Source of the DNA: [Pasteurella] aerogenes
Lineage (GTDB): Bacteria; Pseudomonadota; Gammaproteobacteria; Enterobacterales; Pasteurellaceae
Assembly: GCA_900637275.1 (NCBI GenBank)
Contig: LR134362.1
Span: forward strand, 1,426,001 to 1,490,000
DNA: 64,000 nt
Direction: 5' to 3'
The position numbers and the translations under genes are program-made. The notes under the pieces are model-generated. The model searched no databases. It saw only the letters and a program-made list of their open reading frames with translations, and had not been told where the DNA came from. Each line of letters begins with the position of its first letter. Positions within the stretch are counted from its first letter, which is position 1. Below, in pieces: positions 32,442 to 41,331 of the stretch.

Positions 32442-33797
32442 TTAATTACCCGAAACTTTTATGTTTTCCAGCAAAATAGACCCAGTTTGAATATTTGAAC
32501 GATGCTCAATATCATCACTCACTGCCACAATTTGATTAAACATGGTTTTTAATTCTCCCGCAATGGTAATCTCGGCAACCGGATATTGAATTTCCCCGTT
32601 TTCTACCCAAAAACCACTCGCACCGCGTGAATAATCGCCGGTTACCAAATTTACCCCTTGCCCCATCAAATCCGTCACTAATAAACCAGTTCCCATTTCA
32701 CGTAAAAGTGCGGTCAATCCACCGCTTAAATTTGGCTTCACCAGCCAATTGTGGATCCCGCCAGCATGTCCCGTGCTTGGCATTCCTAGTTTTTTACCGC
32801 TATAACTGGTCAATAAATAAGTTTGCAATACTCCCTGCTCAATAATCTCACGCGACACCGTACGTACACCCTCACTATCGAAAGGCGACGATGCCAACCG
32901 CCCGATTAAATGCGGACGTTCACTAATCGCAAACCAATCCGGTAAAATTTGTTTACCCAAATGATCTAATAAAAAACTCGACTTACGATACAAGCTGCCG
33001 CCGCTAATTGCTGCTGCTAAATGACTAATAATGCCCGTTGCCACATCATTTAAAAACACCACCGGCACTTCTTGCGTCGCCATTTTTTGCGGTTGCAAAC
33101 GCGCTAACGTTTTCTCAGCACAATGTTGCCCGACCCGACTTCCGCTTTCCAAACACTTAACATCACGTGAAATCGTATATTCATAATCGCGTTCCAGTTG
33201 CTCATCTTTACCCGCGATCACAGAGCAAGAAAGCGAATAGCGACTGGACAAATAACTTTGTAACATTCCATAACTATTGCCATAAACCCGAACACCGGTA
33301 TGAGAATTAAATGCCGCGCCTTCGCTATTAACAATTTTTTCATCATAATCTAACGCGGCTTTTTCCGTTTCCAAAGCAAGTTTTATCGCCTGATCTACAT
33401 CCACTTCCGCCGGATGATATAAATCCAAATCCGGCGCCTCAAACGCCATCAATTCACGATCAGCCAATCCTGCGCAATTATCCGGCGAAGTATATTTAGC
33501 AATCGCTAATGCCGACTCCACCGCACTTTTAATCGCCGCCGGGCTTAAATCCGAGGTTGAAGCGTTGCCTTTTTGCTGCCCAACATACACTGAAATCCCC
33601 AAGGCACCATCATTATTAAACTCGACATTCTCCACCTCTTGCAAACGCGCCGAGACCGATAAACCACTCACTTTCGTCACCGCCACTTCTGCCGATGCTC
33701 CAGCATTTATTGCGATCTCAACCGCATAACTCACAGCTTCACGCAATTCTTGTTCTTGCTGCTTTAAAAGTGCGGTACTATTTTGTTGAGTTTCCAT
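32442..33797 (-). CDS. pmbA: Metalloprotease subunit TldE (PmbA)
   Basis: PmbA/TldE is the partner of TldD in a zinc protease that matures microcins and degrades the CcdA antitoxin in E. coli. The domain order is normal: an N-terminal domain with RLQEVENVEFNNDGALGISVY, a middle domain with VVFLNDVATGIISHLAAAISGG, and a C-terminal domain with GLLVTDLMGQGVNLVTGDYSRGASGFW. The length of 451 residues fits. tldD is not in the window. The small RNA promoter begins only 7 bases after its stop. Confidence 0.94.
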   Translation of the reverse strand: METQQNSTALLKQQEQELREAVSYAVEIAINAGASAEVAVTKVSGLSVSARLQEVENVEFNNDGALGISVYVGQQKGNASTSDLSPAAIKSAVESALAIAKYTSPDNCAGLADRELMAFEAPDLDLYHPAEVDVDQAIKLALETEKAALDYDEKIVNSEGAAFNSHTGVRVYGNSYGMLQSYLSSRYSLSCSVIAGKDEQLERDYEYTISRDVKCLESGSRVGQHCAEKTLARLQPQKMATQEVPVVFLNDVATGIISHLAAAISGGSLYRKSSFLLDHLGKQILPDWFAISERPHLIGRLASSPFDSEGVRTVSREIIEQGVLQTYLLTSYSGKKLGMPSTGHAGGIHNWLVKPNLSGGLTALLREMGTGLLVTDLMGQGVNLVTGDYSRGASGFWVENGEIQYPVAEITIAGELKTMFNQIVAVSDDIEHRSNIQTGSILLENIKVSGN

Positions 33798-33955
33798 ATA
33801 ATTTCCTTGACTAAATCGTTCATAACGCGCATTTTACCGCATTTTCTGCCAACCCGCTAACACCCCCTCAATCTTTCCTCATTTATTTTCAGCAACACGA
33901 ATTACTGTGCTAAAATAATCGGATAAAAAAGTAATAGAGAACAAAAGGATAACCT

Positions 33956-34492
33956 ATGGCAAAACGTAAAAAAGAAGCCTTTGATTGGGAAAATGAAGAA
34001 CAAGAAGAGATTATTTGGGTCAGTAAAAGTGAAATAAAGCGCGATGCACAAGCCCTCAAAAAACTCGGAGAAAAACTGGTGGAGTTAAATGACGCGCATC
34101 TGGAAAAAATTCCGTTAGAAGAAAACTTGTTAGATGCGATCAAATTAGCACAACGCCTACAAAAAGAAGCGCGCCGCCGCCAATTGCAATATATCGGCAA
34201 ATTATTACGTAATATCGACACCGATCCTATCCAGGAAGCCTTAGATAAAATTGAAAATAAACACGCGCAACAACAAGCCTTGCTCCACAAATTGGAACGC
34301 CTACGCGATGAATTAATAGGAAAAGGCGATGATTTATTAAGCGAACTGCTCAACGACTATCCGCAAGCAGATCGCCAATATCTACGCAATTTAATTCGCA
34401 ACGCCCAAAAAGAAAAAGAACAAAATAAAGCCCCTAAAGCCTATCGCGAAATCTTTCAATATTTGAAAGAATTAATGATAACAGAGGAATAA
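33956..34492 (+). CDS. yjgA: Ribosome-associated protein YjgA (DarP)
   Basis: A DUF615 protein that binds late 50S ribosomal precursors. It is highly charged and helical, with the acidic start WENEEQEEIIWVSKSEIKRD and the central LPLEEN-like segment PLEENLLDAIKLA followed by RRRQLQYIGKLLR. The length of 178 residues is normal. It is divergent from tldE, the gene that often neighbours it in Gammaproteobacteria. Confidence 0.92.
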   Translation: MAKRKKEAFDWENEEQEEIIWVSKSEIKRDAQALKKLGEKLVELNDAHLEKIPLEENLLDAIKLAQRLQKEARRRQLQYIGKLLRNIDTDPIQEALDKIENKHAQQQALLHKLERLRDELIGKGDDLLSELLNDYPQADRQYLRNLIRNAQKEKEQNKAPKAYREIFQYLKELMITEE

Positions 34493-34500
34493 TATAAATA

Positions 34501-34546
34501 AAAAAAGTGCGGTCAAAAATTCCATTATTTCTGACCGCACTTTTAT
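34501..34546. terminator. Uptake-signal inverted pair acting as a bidirectional terminator
   Basis: AAAAGTGCGGTCA and TGACCGCACTTTT form a 13-base perfect stem with a 16-base loop, flanked by A and T tracts. It lies between the convergent yjgA and hflC. Confidence 0.85.
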
Positions 34547-34565
34547 TTTAACCTAATTCAACAAG

Positions 34566-35450
34566 TTATTTTGGCGCTTGCATAAAGCGGAAGAATTCGC
34601 TATCCGGTTTTAAAATCATCAAATTATCCGAGCCGGCAAAGCTACTTTCGTAGGCTTTCATGCTTCTGATGAAACTATAAAACTCTGGTTCATGGCTGAA
34701 CGCATCGCTGTATAATTTCGCAGCTGTCGCATCGCCGGCACCGCGCAATTCTTGAGCGGTTTTACCCGCATTAGCTAAAATTAACGTTACTTTACGATCC
34801 ACATCTGCTTGAATAAACGCCGCTTTTTCTTTACCTTGTGAACGATGTTCACGCGCGACCGCATCACGTTCTGCGCGCATCCGTTGGTAAATCGACGAGG
34901 AAACCTCATCCGGTAAATTGATTTGTTTTACGCGCACATCAATCACTTCAATCCCCAATTCAGAAGTGCTGTCTTGTCCCGTATTAAGAGCAGTTTTTGC
35001 TCCCGCCATTAATTCACCGCGCGTACCGGAAACAATATCTTTAATCGTACGCGAACCGATTTCTGAACGTAAGCGATCGTTAACTTTACGACGCAACAAA
35101 TTAGACGCTTGAGCATAATCGCCACCGCCGGTTGCGGTATAAAAACGTCCGAAATCGCTGATTCGCCATTTCACATAGGAATCTACCAACAAGTCTTTTT
35201 TCTCAACAGTAACAAAGCGATCGGCTTCGCCATCAAGGGTACGAATACGTGCGTCCAAGACTTTGATATTGTCAATAAACGGAATTTTAAAATGCAAACC
35301 CGGGTTATACACCACGACTTTGTTATCTGCATCACGTTGCACTTTGCCAAAACGCAACATAATTCCGCGGCTACCTTCATACACAATCACGATACTGGAA
35401 TAAATCAAGGCGATTAATACAATAATGACTGGAGTTAAAAATTTACGCAT
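34566..35450 (-). CDS. hflC: Modulator of FtsH protease HflC
   Basis: HflC is an SPFH-domain inner-membrane protein that forms a cage with HflK around FtsH. It has one N-terminal transmembrane helix (VIIVLIALIYSSIVIVYEG) and then the SPFH domain in the periplasm. Family motifs RIRTLDGEADRFVTVEKKDL, YVKWRI and VRVKQINLPDEVSSSIYQRM are partly quoted here. The length of 294 residues is normal. Its start overlaps the hflK stop by one base. Confidence 0.95.
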   Translation of the reverse strand: MRKFLTPVIIVLIALIYSSIVIVYEGSRGIMLRFGKVQRDADNKVVVYNPGLHFKIPFIDNIKVLDARIRTLDGEADRFVTVEKKDLLVDSYVKWRISDFGRFYTATGGGDYAQASNLLRRKVNDRLRSEIGSRTIKDIVSGTRGELMAGAKTALNTGQDSTSELGIEVIDVRVKQINLPDEVSSSIYQRMRAERDAVAREHRSQGKEKAAFIQADVDRKVTLILANAGKTAQELRGAGDATAAKLYSDAFSHEPEFYSFIRSMKAYESSFAGSDNLMILKPDSEFFRFMQAPK

Positions 35451-36709
35451 TAGTTAAATCTCCCTTGACGACCTTCAACAGTTTGTGGTTTTTCCGCCGA
35501 TGCCGGCTCGTCTGAAATCGTGCGAGAATTGACCGCACTTTGTGCCTCAGACGTCGTAGTTTGTGGCGCTGCCGGCGTTGCTTTTTGCTCTGCTTTACCA
35601 CGCAAAATCTGCTCCAGAGGCAATACGGTTAAATTATTCCCGTTACTTCCATCCAACATCACTTTCGGCGTATTCGCCATCACTTTTTCCATGGTTTGAA
35701 TATACAGACGTTCGCGCAATAAATCCGGTGCGGCTTTAAACTCTGGCAATAAACGTTGGAAACGTTCCACTTCCCCTTGAGCATTCAATACTACTTGATC
35801 CTTATAGGCAGTAGCTTCTTCCACAATGCGTTGCGCATCCCCACGCGCACGTGGCTCTTGCTCACGCGCATAAGCCTCTGCTTCACGAATATAGCGTTGT
35901 TCGTCTTCTTGCGCTTTAATCGCATCATCAAACGCAGCTTTCACTTCTTCCGGCGGGCGTGCTGATTGGAAGTTCACATCCAACACTTCTAAGCCCATGT
36001 CATAAGAGGTGATAATTTCATTTAAGGTTTTCCACGTATTTTCACGCACAATTGCACGTCCCGTGGTTAAAATATCGTCCATGGTCATATGACCAATCAC
36101 ATAACGCAATGCGCTGTCGGTGGCTTGATTTAAGCTGTCGTTCGCATCTGTCACGCTAAACAAATATTTCGCCGGATCTTGCACACGATACTGCACCGTC
36201 ATTTCCACGCGCACCATATTTTCATCTTGAGTCAACATCGCTCCTTGCGTTCTTAACTCTTTGACTTGTTCCACGTTGACCGGAATGACGCGATCAATAA
36301 AAGTCGGTTTCCAATTCAAACCCGGCTGCACGATAGAATGTAACTGACCAAAACGAGTCACCACACCGCGTTCCGCTTCTTTTACCGTATAAAGCCCGCT
36401 CACGCCCCAAATAATCACACCGGCGGCAACCACAATCGGCAACAACTTGGCTGGATTAAAACCGCGGCTGCCACCATTATTATTGCCTTGACCACCCGAT
36501 TTATTGCCGCCTAACTTGCGCAATAAATTATTGAACACATCTTCAATATCCGGCGGTGACTGCTCTTTTCGTCCTTGCGAAGAAGAACCGTCTTGCGAGC
36601 CATTTGACCAATTTGGCTTTTGACCATTCTCAGGTTGATTATTTTCAGGCTTTGATTGCCCACTCCCCGGCCTGCCCCAAGGATCTTGATCTGAACCGTT
36701 CAATGACAT
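35450..36709 (-). CDS. hflK: Modulator of FtsH protease HflK
   Basis: The larger SPFH partner of HflC. A Gly/Asn/Gln-rich cytoplasmic N-terminus (SQDGSSSQGRKEQSPP) precedes one transmembrane helix (LLPIVVAAGVIIWGVSGLY, about residues 89-107), then the SPFH domain (TRFGQLHSIVQPGLNW) and a long helix with EAEAYAREQEPRARGDA. The length of 419 residues is normal. hflKC is a two-gene operon here; the usual enterobacterial hflX upstream is absent. Confidence 0.95.
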   Translation of the reverse strand: MSLNGSDQDPWGRPGSGQSKPENNQPENGQKPNWSNGSQDGSSSQGRKEQSPPDIEDVFNNLLRKLGGNKSGGQGNNNGGSRGFNPAKLLPIVVAAGVIIWGVSGLYTVKEAERGVVTRFGQLHSIVQPGLNWKPTFIDRVIPVNVEQVKELRTQGAMLTQDENMVRVEMTVQYRVQDPAKYLFSVTDANDSLNQATDSALRYVIGHMTMDDILTTGRAIVRENTWKTLNEIITSYDMGLEVLDVNFQSARPPEEVKAAFDDAIKAQEDEQRYIREAEAYAREQEPRARGDAQRIVEEATAYKDQVVLNAQGEVERFQRLLPEFKAAPDLLRERLYIQTMEKVMANTPKVMLDGSNGNNLTVLPLEQILRGKAEQKATPAAPQTTTSEAQSAVNSRTISDEPASAEKPQTVEGRQGRFN

Positions 36710-36795
36710 TATTTTCTCCGTTTGTCAAAAAATTGTTACAAGTCTAAACAAAATCTAGCACTAAGTCTAATCTATTTGAGGGTATTTTTACGATT

Positions 36796-37545
36796 TTAAA
36801 GGGAAAATGGCAAAATATTTTTGTTTTTATTCACTGCATAAATCAGCGGCGAATGAAGGTCTTTTTCGATGAATTTTTCACCATTCCACGCCAAGCATGA
36901 CACATGATGTGCAACAAAAGGGAAAGAAGAAATAAAAAGCGCCAAATAAAAAGGCAATTCCGCACTAAACAGCAACTGACCGGGCGGGCAATGTGTCGAA
37001 TGCAATTGTAATCCGATAGGATCATGGCACACTTCGGACAATTTCACAATGCCCACGCCTTGCGATTTCAGCAACGCCTCACGTCCGCACCAAATTTGAT
37101 AAAACGCCGCCTCCGAGCCATCTTGCTGCGCAAACCATTCTTGCTCCGAAGGTGCAGCAAAATGTTGTAAAAGTGCGGTGAAATTTCGTGTTTTTTTCGG
37201 AAATTCAATATCAATTCCGACCGCACTTTGCCCATGCTCAACCATATGCAGCGCCACCGCCACCCAATCATCGGAATGACTCATATTAAAATCAAGCCCG
37301 TTGACAGGAAAAAATGGGCGTCCAGTTGCGCTACGGGCAAGATACTTTAATATTTGCACATCGACATTGGCTTGTTGTAACAATTGATATAATAAAAAAT
37401 GCGCCAAACGTCGGCATTGATGACGTTGCTGAACCCGCGCATTAGCGTGGGGAATCTGTTGCAAATAATCAGGAATAAGCGCCGCAGGCAATTGCGCAAA
37501 AGGATAGGGTTGTCGGATATTAGCGTAGGCGAATAAGGTCGTCAT
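36796..37545 (-). CDS. 4'-phosphopantetheinyl transferase (Sfp/AcpT type)
   Basis: Transfers the phosphopantetheine arm of coenzyme A to a carrier-protein serine. The two magnesium motifs are present: SAVGIDIEFP at about residues 94-103 and WCGREALLKSQGVG at about 148-161. The N-terminal half has FNMSHSDDWVAVAL, typical of Sfp-type enzymes. The length of 249 residues fits. The same gene follows hflK in H. influenzae (HI0152, from memory). No polyketide or peptide synthetase lies in the window, so acyl carrier protein is a likely substrate. Confidence 0.88.
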   Translation of the reverse strand: MTTLFAYANIRQPYPFAQLPAALIPDYLQQIPHANARVQQRHQCRRLAHFLLYQLLQQANVDVQILKYLARSATGRPFFPVNGLDFNMSHSDDWVAVALHMVEHGQSAVGIDIEFPKKTRNFTALLQHFAAPSEQEWFAQQDGSEAAFYQIWCGREALLKSQGVGIVKLSEVCHDPIGLQLHSTHCPPGQLLFSAELPFYLALFISSFPFVAHHVSCLAWNGEKFIEKDLHSPLIYAVNKNKNILPFSL

Positions 37546-37553
37546 AATATAAA

Positions 37554-37583
37554 AATAAAAGCCGGATCAATCTGGCTTTTATT
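37554..37583 (-). terminator. Terminator of the DUF5339-like lipoprotein gene
   Basis: AATAAAAGCC and GGCTTTTATT form a ten-base perfect stem (extendable through CGGAT/ATCTG with a mismatch) around a ten-base loop, followed on the minus strand by TTTAT. Confidence 0.8.
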
Positions 37584-37639
37584 ATAGAGGGATAATACGA
37601 TTTTCGATAACAGTTTTACACTGCAACGAATTTTTCGCC

Positions 37640-37900
37640 CTAATATTTCGCCAATTGTGCTAATCTGGCGGAACAAATGCGTTCTTGTTGTTCTGCAGAC
37701 ATTTTGCTTAATTGGCTTCTGCTATTGGCAAAGTTTGCTTTCATGGCAGTCAACTCCGTTTCCGGCAAGGCAGATTGCGCTACGCTATTGTCAATATATT
37801 TAAAATAGGTTTGGCAGCTCGGCGATAATTTTTCTGCGCTAAAGCTCATCGCGGAACAAGCCGATAATAACAGCGGAAGCACGAACAGCAGTTTTTTCAT
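37640..37900 (-). CDS. Small DUF5339-like lipoprotein
   Basis: An 86-residue protein with a lipoprotein signal: MKKLLFVLPLLLSACSAMSF, lipobox LLSAC. The mature part has a cysteine pair 47 residues apart (SCQTYFKYIDNS and ICSARLAQLAK) and matches the spacing and flanking pattern of the secreted protein at 31207 (C-x3-F-K at the first, C-x3-L-x2-L-A at the second). Function is unknown. It is a single-gene transcript with a GGATAACCT ribosome site. Confidence 0.8.
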   Translation of the reverse strand: MKKLLFVLPLLLSACSAMSFSAEKLSPSCQTYFKYIDNSVAQSALPETELTAMKANFANSRSQLSKMSAEQQERICSARLAQLAKY

Positions 37901-37920
37901 AGGTTATCCTTAAATTAATC

Positions 37921-37971
37921 AAAAATAAACGGTTACCGCGCTTTAAGCAATTTCTCCTCGCGATAACCGTT
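37921..37971 (-). terminator. Terminator of htpG
   Basis: On the minus strand AACGGTTATCGCG and CGCGGTAACCGTT pair with one mismatch around a long loop, then TTATTTTT. It begins 19 bases after the htpG stop. Confidence 0.75.
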
Positions 37972-37989
37972 ACATTCTAACCTAAATTT

Positions 37990-39870
37990 TTAAGATAACA
38001 AACGATTTACACGTTTAATAAACGCCATTGGATTTTCCAACGCGCCACGCTCTGCCAACATTGCTTGCTCCAACAACAATTCCATCCAATCGGCAAATTG
38101 TTCCTCATCAGCAATATCTGCTACTTTTTTCACCAATGCATGTTCCGGATTCAATTCAAAGGTATATTTCACTTCCGGCACTGCCTGCCCCGCTGCCGCA
38201 AATAATTTTGCCATTTGTGTGGTCATTTGGTCATTATCTGTGGACACTACCGCCGGCGTATCAGTCAAACGATGTGTCAAGCGCACTTCTTTTACGCGAT
38301 CACCTAATAAGGTTTTCACCCGCTCAATAAATGAACCAAAGGCTTCATCTTGCGCTTTTTGTTCGCTTTCCTCTTTATCCGCTAAATCGCCCAAATCTAA
38401 ATCCGCTTTACTGATCGTTTGCAGCGGTTTTCCGTCAAATTCGGTCAAATAGCTCAACATCCATTCATCAATGCGATCGGATAACAACAATACTTCAATG
38501 CCTTTTTTATTGAAAATCTCCAAATGTGGCGAGTTTTTCGCCGCCACATAGCTGTCGGCAGTAATATAATAAATCGCTTTCTGTCCCTCTTTCATGCGTG
38601 ACACATAATCTTCTAAAGAGACAGATTGTTCGCTGCTATCATTGTGTGTCGAAGCAAAACGCAATAATTTCGCGATACTTTCTTTATTGGCAAAATCCTC
38701 CGCCGGCCCTTCTTTTAGCACCAAGCCGAATTCACGCCAGAATTGTGCATATTTTTCCTGGTCATCTTTCGCCAATTTTTCCAACATTTGCAAGGAACGT
38801 TTAGTCAACGCCTTACGCAACGCCGCAGTAACTTTATTATCTTGCAAAATTTCGCGCGATACATTTAATGGTAAATCGTTGCTATCAATTAACCCACGCA
38901 TAAACCGCAGATAATTTGGCATAAATTGTTCTGCGTCATCCATAATAAACACACGTTGCACATAAAGTTTTAACCCATGTTTATGCTCACGATTAAACAA
39001 ATCCCAAGGGGCTTTTGCCGGCACATATAAAAGACTAGTATATTCTTGATTTCCTTCAACTTTATTATGCGCCCACAACAATGGATCGGCAAAATCATGG
39101 CTTAAATGTTTATAAAACTCTTGATATTCCTCATCAGAAATCTCGCCTTTAGCACGCGTCCAAAGGGCTTGCGCTTTATTAATTTTTTCCCATTTAACGC
39201 CACTTTCTTTACCGTCTTCGCCATATTCTTTGGCTAAAATTTCTACCGGTAAGCCGATATGATCGGAATATTTACTGATAATTTCACGCAAACGCCATTC
39301 ATTTAAAAATTCTTTTTCATCTTCGCGCAAATGCAAAGTAATTTCCGTACCGCGTTCTTTTTTCTCAATATCTGCAACCGAATATTCACCTTCACCTGCC
39401 GACTCCCACAGCACGCCACGCTCCGCGCTTTCACCTGCCGCACGCGTTTTCACAGTCACTTTATCTGCCACAATAAACGCAGAATAAAAACCCACCCCGA
39501 ATTGCCCGATCAACTGACTGTCTTTTGCTTGATCTTGCCCAAGTGCGGTTAAAAATTCTTTCGTTCCGGATTTAGCAATGGTTCCCAAATGATCAATTGC
39601 CTGTTCGCGTGTCATCCCAATTCCATTATCACTAATGGTCAACGTACCTTTATCCGCATCAAAACGAATGCGCACTTTTAAATCTCCGTCGCCCTCATAT
39701 AATTCCGGTTGTGACAACGCTTTAAAACGCAATTTATCCGCCGCATCAGAAGCGTTGGAAATTAATTCGCGCAAGAAAATTTCTTTGTTGGAATAAAGCG
39801 AATGGATCATTAATTGAAGCAATTGTTTCACTTCGGATTGAAAACCGCGTGTTTCTTGATTTTGTGCCAT
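37990..39870 (-). CDS. htpG: Hsp90-family chaperone HtpG
   Basis: The bacterial Hsp90, an ATP-dependent chaperone. I chose ATG 39870 (AAGGATATAATT before it), giving MAQNQETRGFQSEVKQLLQL and 626 residues; an upstream in-frame start at 39891 is unlikely. The GHKL ATP site is seen as ELISNASDAADKLR, ISDNGIGM and QFGVGFYSAFIVAD. The middle-domain GVVDSNDLPLNVSRE-like segment is GLIDSNDLPLNVSREI. A sigma-32-like promoter lies upstream. Confidence 0.97.
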   Translation of the reverse strand: MAQNQETRGFQSEVKQLLQLMIHSLYSNKEIFLRELISNASDAADKLRFKALSQPELYEGDGDLKVRIRFDADKGTLTISDNGIGMTREQAIDHLGTIAKSGTKEFLTALGQDQAKDSQLIGQFGVGFYSAFIVADKVTVKTRAAGESAERGVLWESAGEGEYSVADIEKKERGTEITLHLREDEKEFLNEWRLREIISKYSDHIGLPVEILAKEYGEDGKESGVKWEKINKAQALWTRAKGEISDEEYQEFYKHLSHDFADPLLWAHNKVEGNQEYTSLLYVPAKAPWDLFNREHKHGLKLYVQRVFIMDDAEQFMPNYLRFMRGLIDSNDLPLNVSREILQDNKVTAALRKALTKRSLQMLEKLAKDDQEKYAQFWREFGLVLKEGPAEDFANKESIAKLLRFASTHNDSSEQSVSLEDYVSRMKEGQKAIYYITADSYVAAKNSPHLEIFNKKGIEVLLLSDRIDEWMLSYLTEFDGKPLQTISKADLDLGDLADKEESEQKAQDEAFGSFIERVKTLLGDRVKEVRLTHRLTDTPAVVSTDNDQMTTQMAKLFAAAGQAVPEVKYTFELNPEHALVKKVADIADEEQFADWMELLLEQAMLAERGALENPMAFIKRVNRLLS

Positions 39871-39925
39871 AATTATATCCTTGTATTTCAACTGATAAGT
39901 TGTTTCATTAAATCGAACAGCTTTG

Positions 39926-39953
39926 ATATAAGTGCATAAAAAGAAATTTCAAG
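39926..39953 (-). promoter_or_regulatory. Candidate sigma-32 promoter of htpG
   Basis: On the minus strand CTTGAAA (39953-39947) is followed after 12 bases by CACTTATAT (39934-39926), close to the heat-shock pattern CTTGAAA-N11-16-CCCCATAT. It lies 56 bases before the htpG start. Confidence 0.55.
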
Positions 39954-39978
39954 TAACCAACAGATTATTTGCATAAAA

Positions 39979-40016
39979 AAAGTGCGGTGAAAATTTTGCA
40001 TTTTTTCACCGCACTT
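39979..40016. terminator. Uptake-signal hairpin after the opacity-porin gene
   Basis: AAAGTGCGGTGAAAA pairs with TTTTTCACCGCACTTT around a short loop, with A and T tracts on either side. It ends the minus-strand porin transcript 20 bases after its stop. Confidence 0.85.
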
Positions 40017-40036
40017 TAACCAAAATTAATCAACAA

Positions 40037-40627
40037 TTAAAATTCGTAACGAACCCCAACTTTAGCACCATATTGGTTGATTTTCACATCATTAATTTTA
40101 GCTAAACGGTTGTATTCAATTGCACCATTTAATGACCAACTTGGGTAAAATTCATATGTTGCACCCACAAAACCGCCATAACCAAATTTATTTGAGCTGT
40201 CACTGTCTGAAGATTTTAAGATTTGACCATTGATGTTTTCCATCGCATGTTCATTCCACTTAACATCATTTAAAGCAATACGCGCACCGATATAAGGTTT
40301 AATCGCCGTATTTAAATTAATATCGTAAATCGCTGATAAACCAAAGCTATTTACTTTGATATCACCATTACCGATACCATTGTCCACCCCAAAATCGTAA
40401 TCAGATTTACCATAATAGGTATAATCTAAAGCTAAACGCCAATCAACAAAGCGGTAACCGACTGAAACACTTGGAGAAAATTTATTTTCGCTAATCTCTC
40501 CATTATCAGCACCCGATGATTTAATTTTTGAAATCCCTAAATCACCTTGCACGTACCAATTGGCACTGGCGGTAGTTGAAGCAAGCGCAAACGCCCCCAT
40601 AAGAATTGCTAGTACAGTTTTTTTCAT
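40037..40627 (-). CDS. Opacity-family outer-membrane beta-barrel protein
   Basis: A 196-residue outer-membrane protein. A Sec signal peptide (MKKTVLAILMGAFALASTTA, cleavage after ASA) is followed by NWYVQGDLGISKIK and eight amphipathic strands; SVGYRFVDWRLALDYTYYG and GFVGATYEFYPSWSLNGA are typical of Opa/OmpW-like small barrels. It ends in GVRYEF with the C-terminal phenylalanine needed for BAM assembly. No DNA repeat of the phase-variable opa type is seen. Ligand unknown. Confidence 0.88.
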   Translation of the reverse strand: MKKTVLAILMGAFALASTTASANWYVQGDLGISKIKSSGADNGEISENKFSPSVSVGYRFVDWRLALDYTYYGKSDYDFGVDNGIGNGDIKVNSFGLSAIYDINLNTAIKPYIGARIALNDVKWNEHAMENINGQILKSSDSDSSNKFGYGGFVGATYEFYPSWSLNGAIEYNRLAKINDVKINQYGAKVGVRYEF

Positions 40628-40688
40628 TATAAACGTCCCCTTATTTCGTTGAGAATCCGCTAGACTATATCACAGTCCCCGCATAAAT

Positions 40689-41189
40689 TCACCCTAAATC
40701 GGCACAATAGGTTAATTTTGTATGACATTTGCGACAAAAATAGACCGCACTTTCACGCTGAATTTTATTATGCCGCCGCACAGTCAATTGATGCAGTTGG
40801 CAATTACAACGATACGCATACGTCTTACCTTGTACATTTTGCACATCAAATTGATGGCAAGTTTCTGCCGGTAATTGAAAAAGTTGCGTCATCACCGCTT
40901 GCCATTCTGCTCCATGTGGCTTTACTCGTCCGTACACTTGATACACAATTAAATGCGCTAATTCATGCGGCACGACCTGATGAATAAATTCCTCCGCATT
41001 TTCTAATAATAAAGTGCGGTTAAAATTTATCTCGTTTTTCTGCAAAAACGCTACACCGGCTTTTACCCCACGCAAATTATAAGCCACTGTCGGCATAGCA
41101 AAAGCGCGCTTGAAATGCGATTCTGCTAAAGCTAAACATTGAGATAATTTGCGCTGAATTTGGAGGTTGAGATGATGAATCGTTGTCAT
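40689..41189 (-). CDS. sprT: SprT family zinc metalloprotease-like protein
   Basis: A SprT/Spartan-like protein with the zinc motif HELAH in FIHQVVPHELAHLIVY and a C-terminal zinc ribbon (CNCQLH and CRKCHTKL). I chose ATG 41189 (MTTIHHLNLQIQRKLSQC, 166 residues); the upstream in-frame start at 41249 has no support. Its role in bacteria is not settled. It lies between the porin gene and metK, a neighbour it also has in enterobacteria. Confidence 0.88.
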   Translation of the reverse strand: MTTIHHLNLQIQRKLSQCLALAESHFKRAFAMPTVAYNLRGVKAGVAFLQKNEINFNRTLLLENAEEFIHQVVPHELAHLIVYQVYGRVKPHGAEWQAVMTQLFQLPAETCHQFDVQNVQGKTYAYRCNCQLHQLTVRRHNKIQRESAVYFCRKCHTKLTYCADLG

Positions 41190-41263
41190 ATTAATTAGAG
41201 TGGTCACTTGGTTTCGCCAAAGAGAGTAACCCAAGAAAAGCGCCCCCAATTTGCTTTTTCGTC

Positions 41264-41301
41264 GTTAACTCCAATTTACTTAAAGGAAAATTAGGGTTAA
41301 C
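41264..41301. repeat. Imperfect hairpin between metK and sprT
   Basis: GTTAACTCCAATTT pairs with AAAATTAGGGTTAAC apart from two mismatches. It lies 30 bases downstream of metK (minus strand) but has no U tract; it could protect the metK mRNA end or terminate weakly. Confidence 0.35.
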
Positions 41302-41331
41302 GAGACAACAAATAAGGAGCGATAAACTTAT

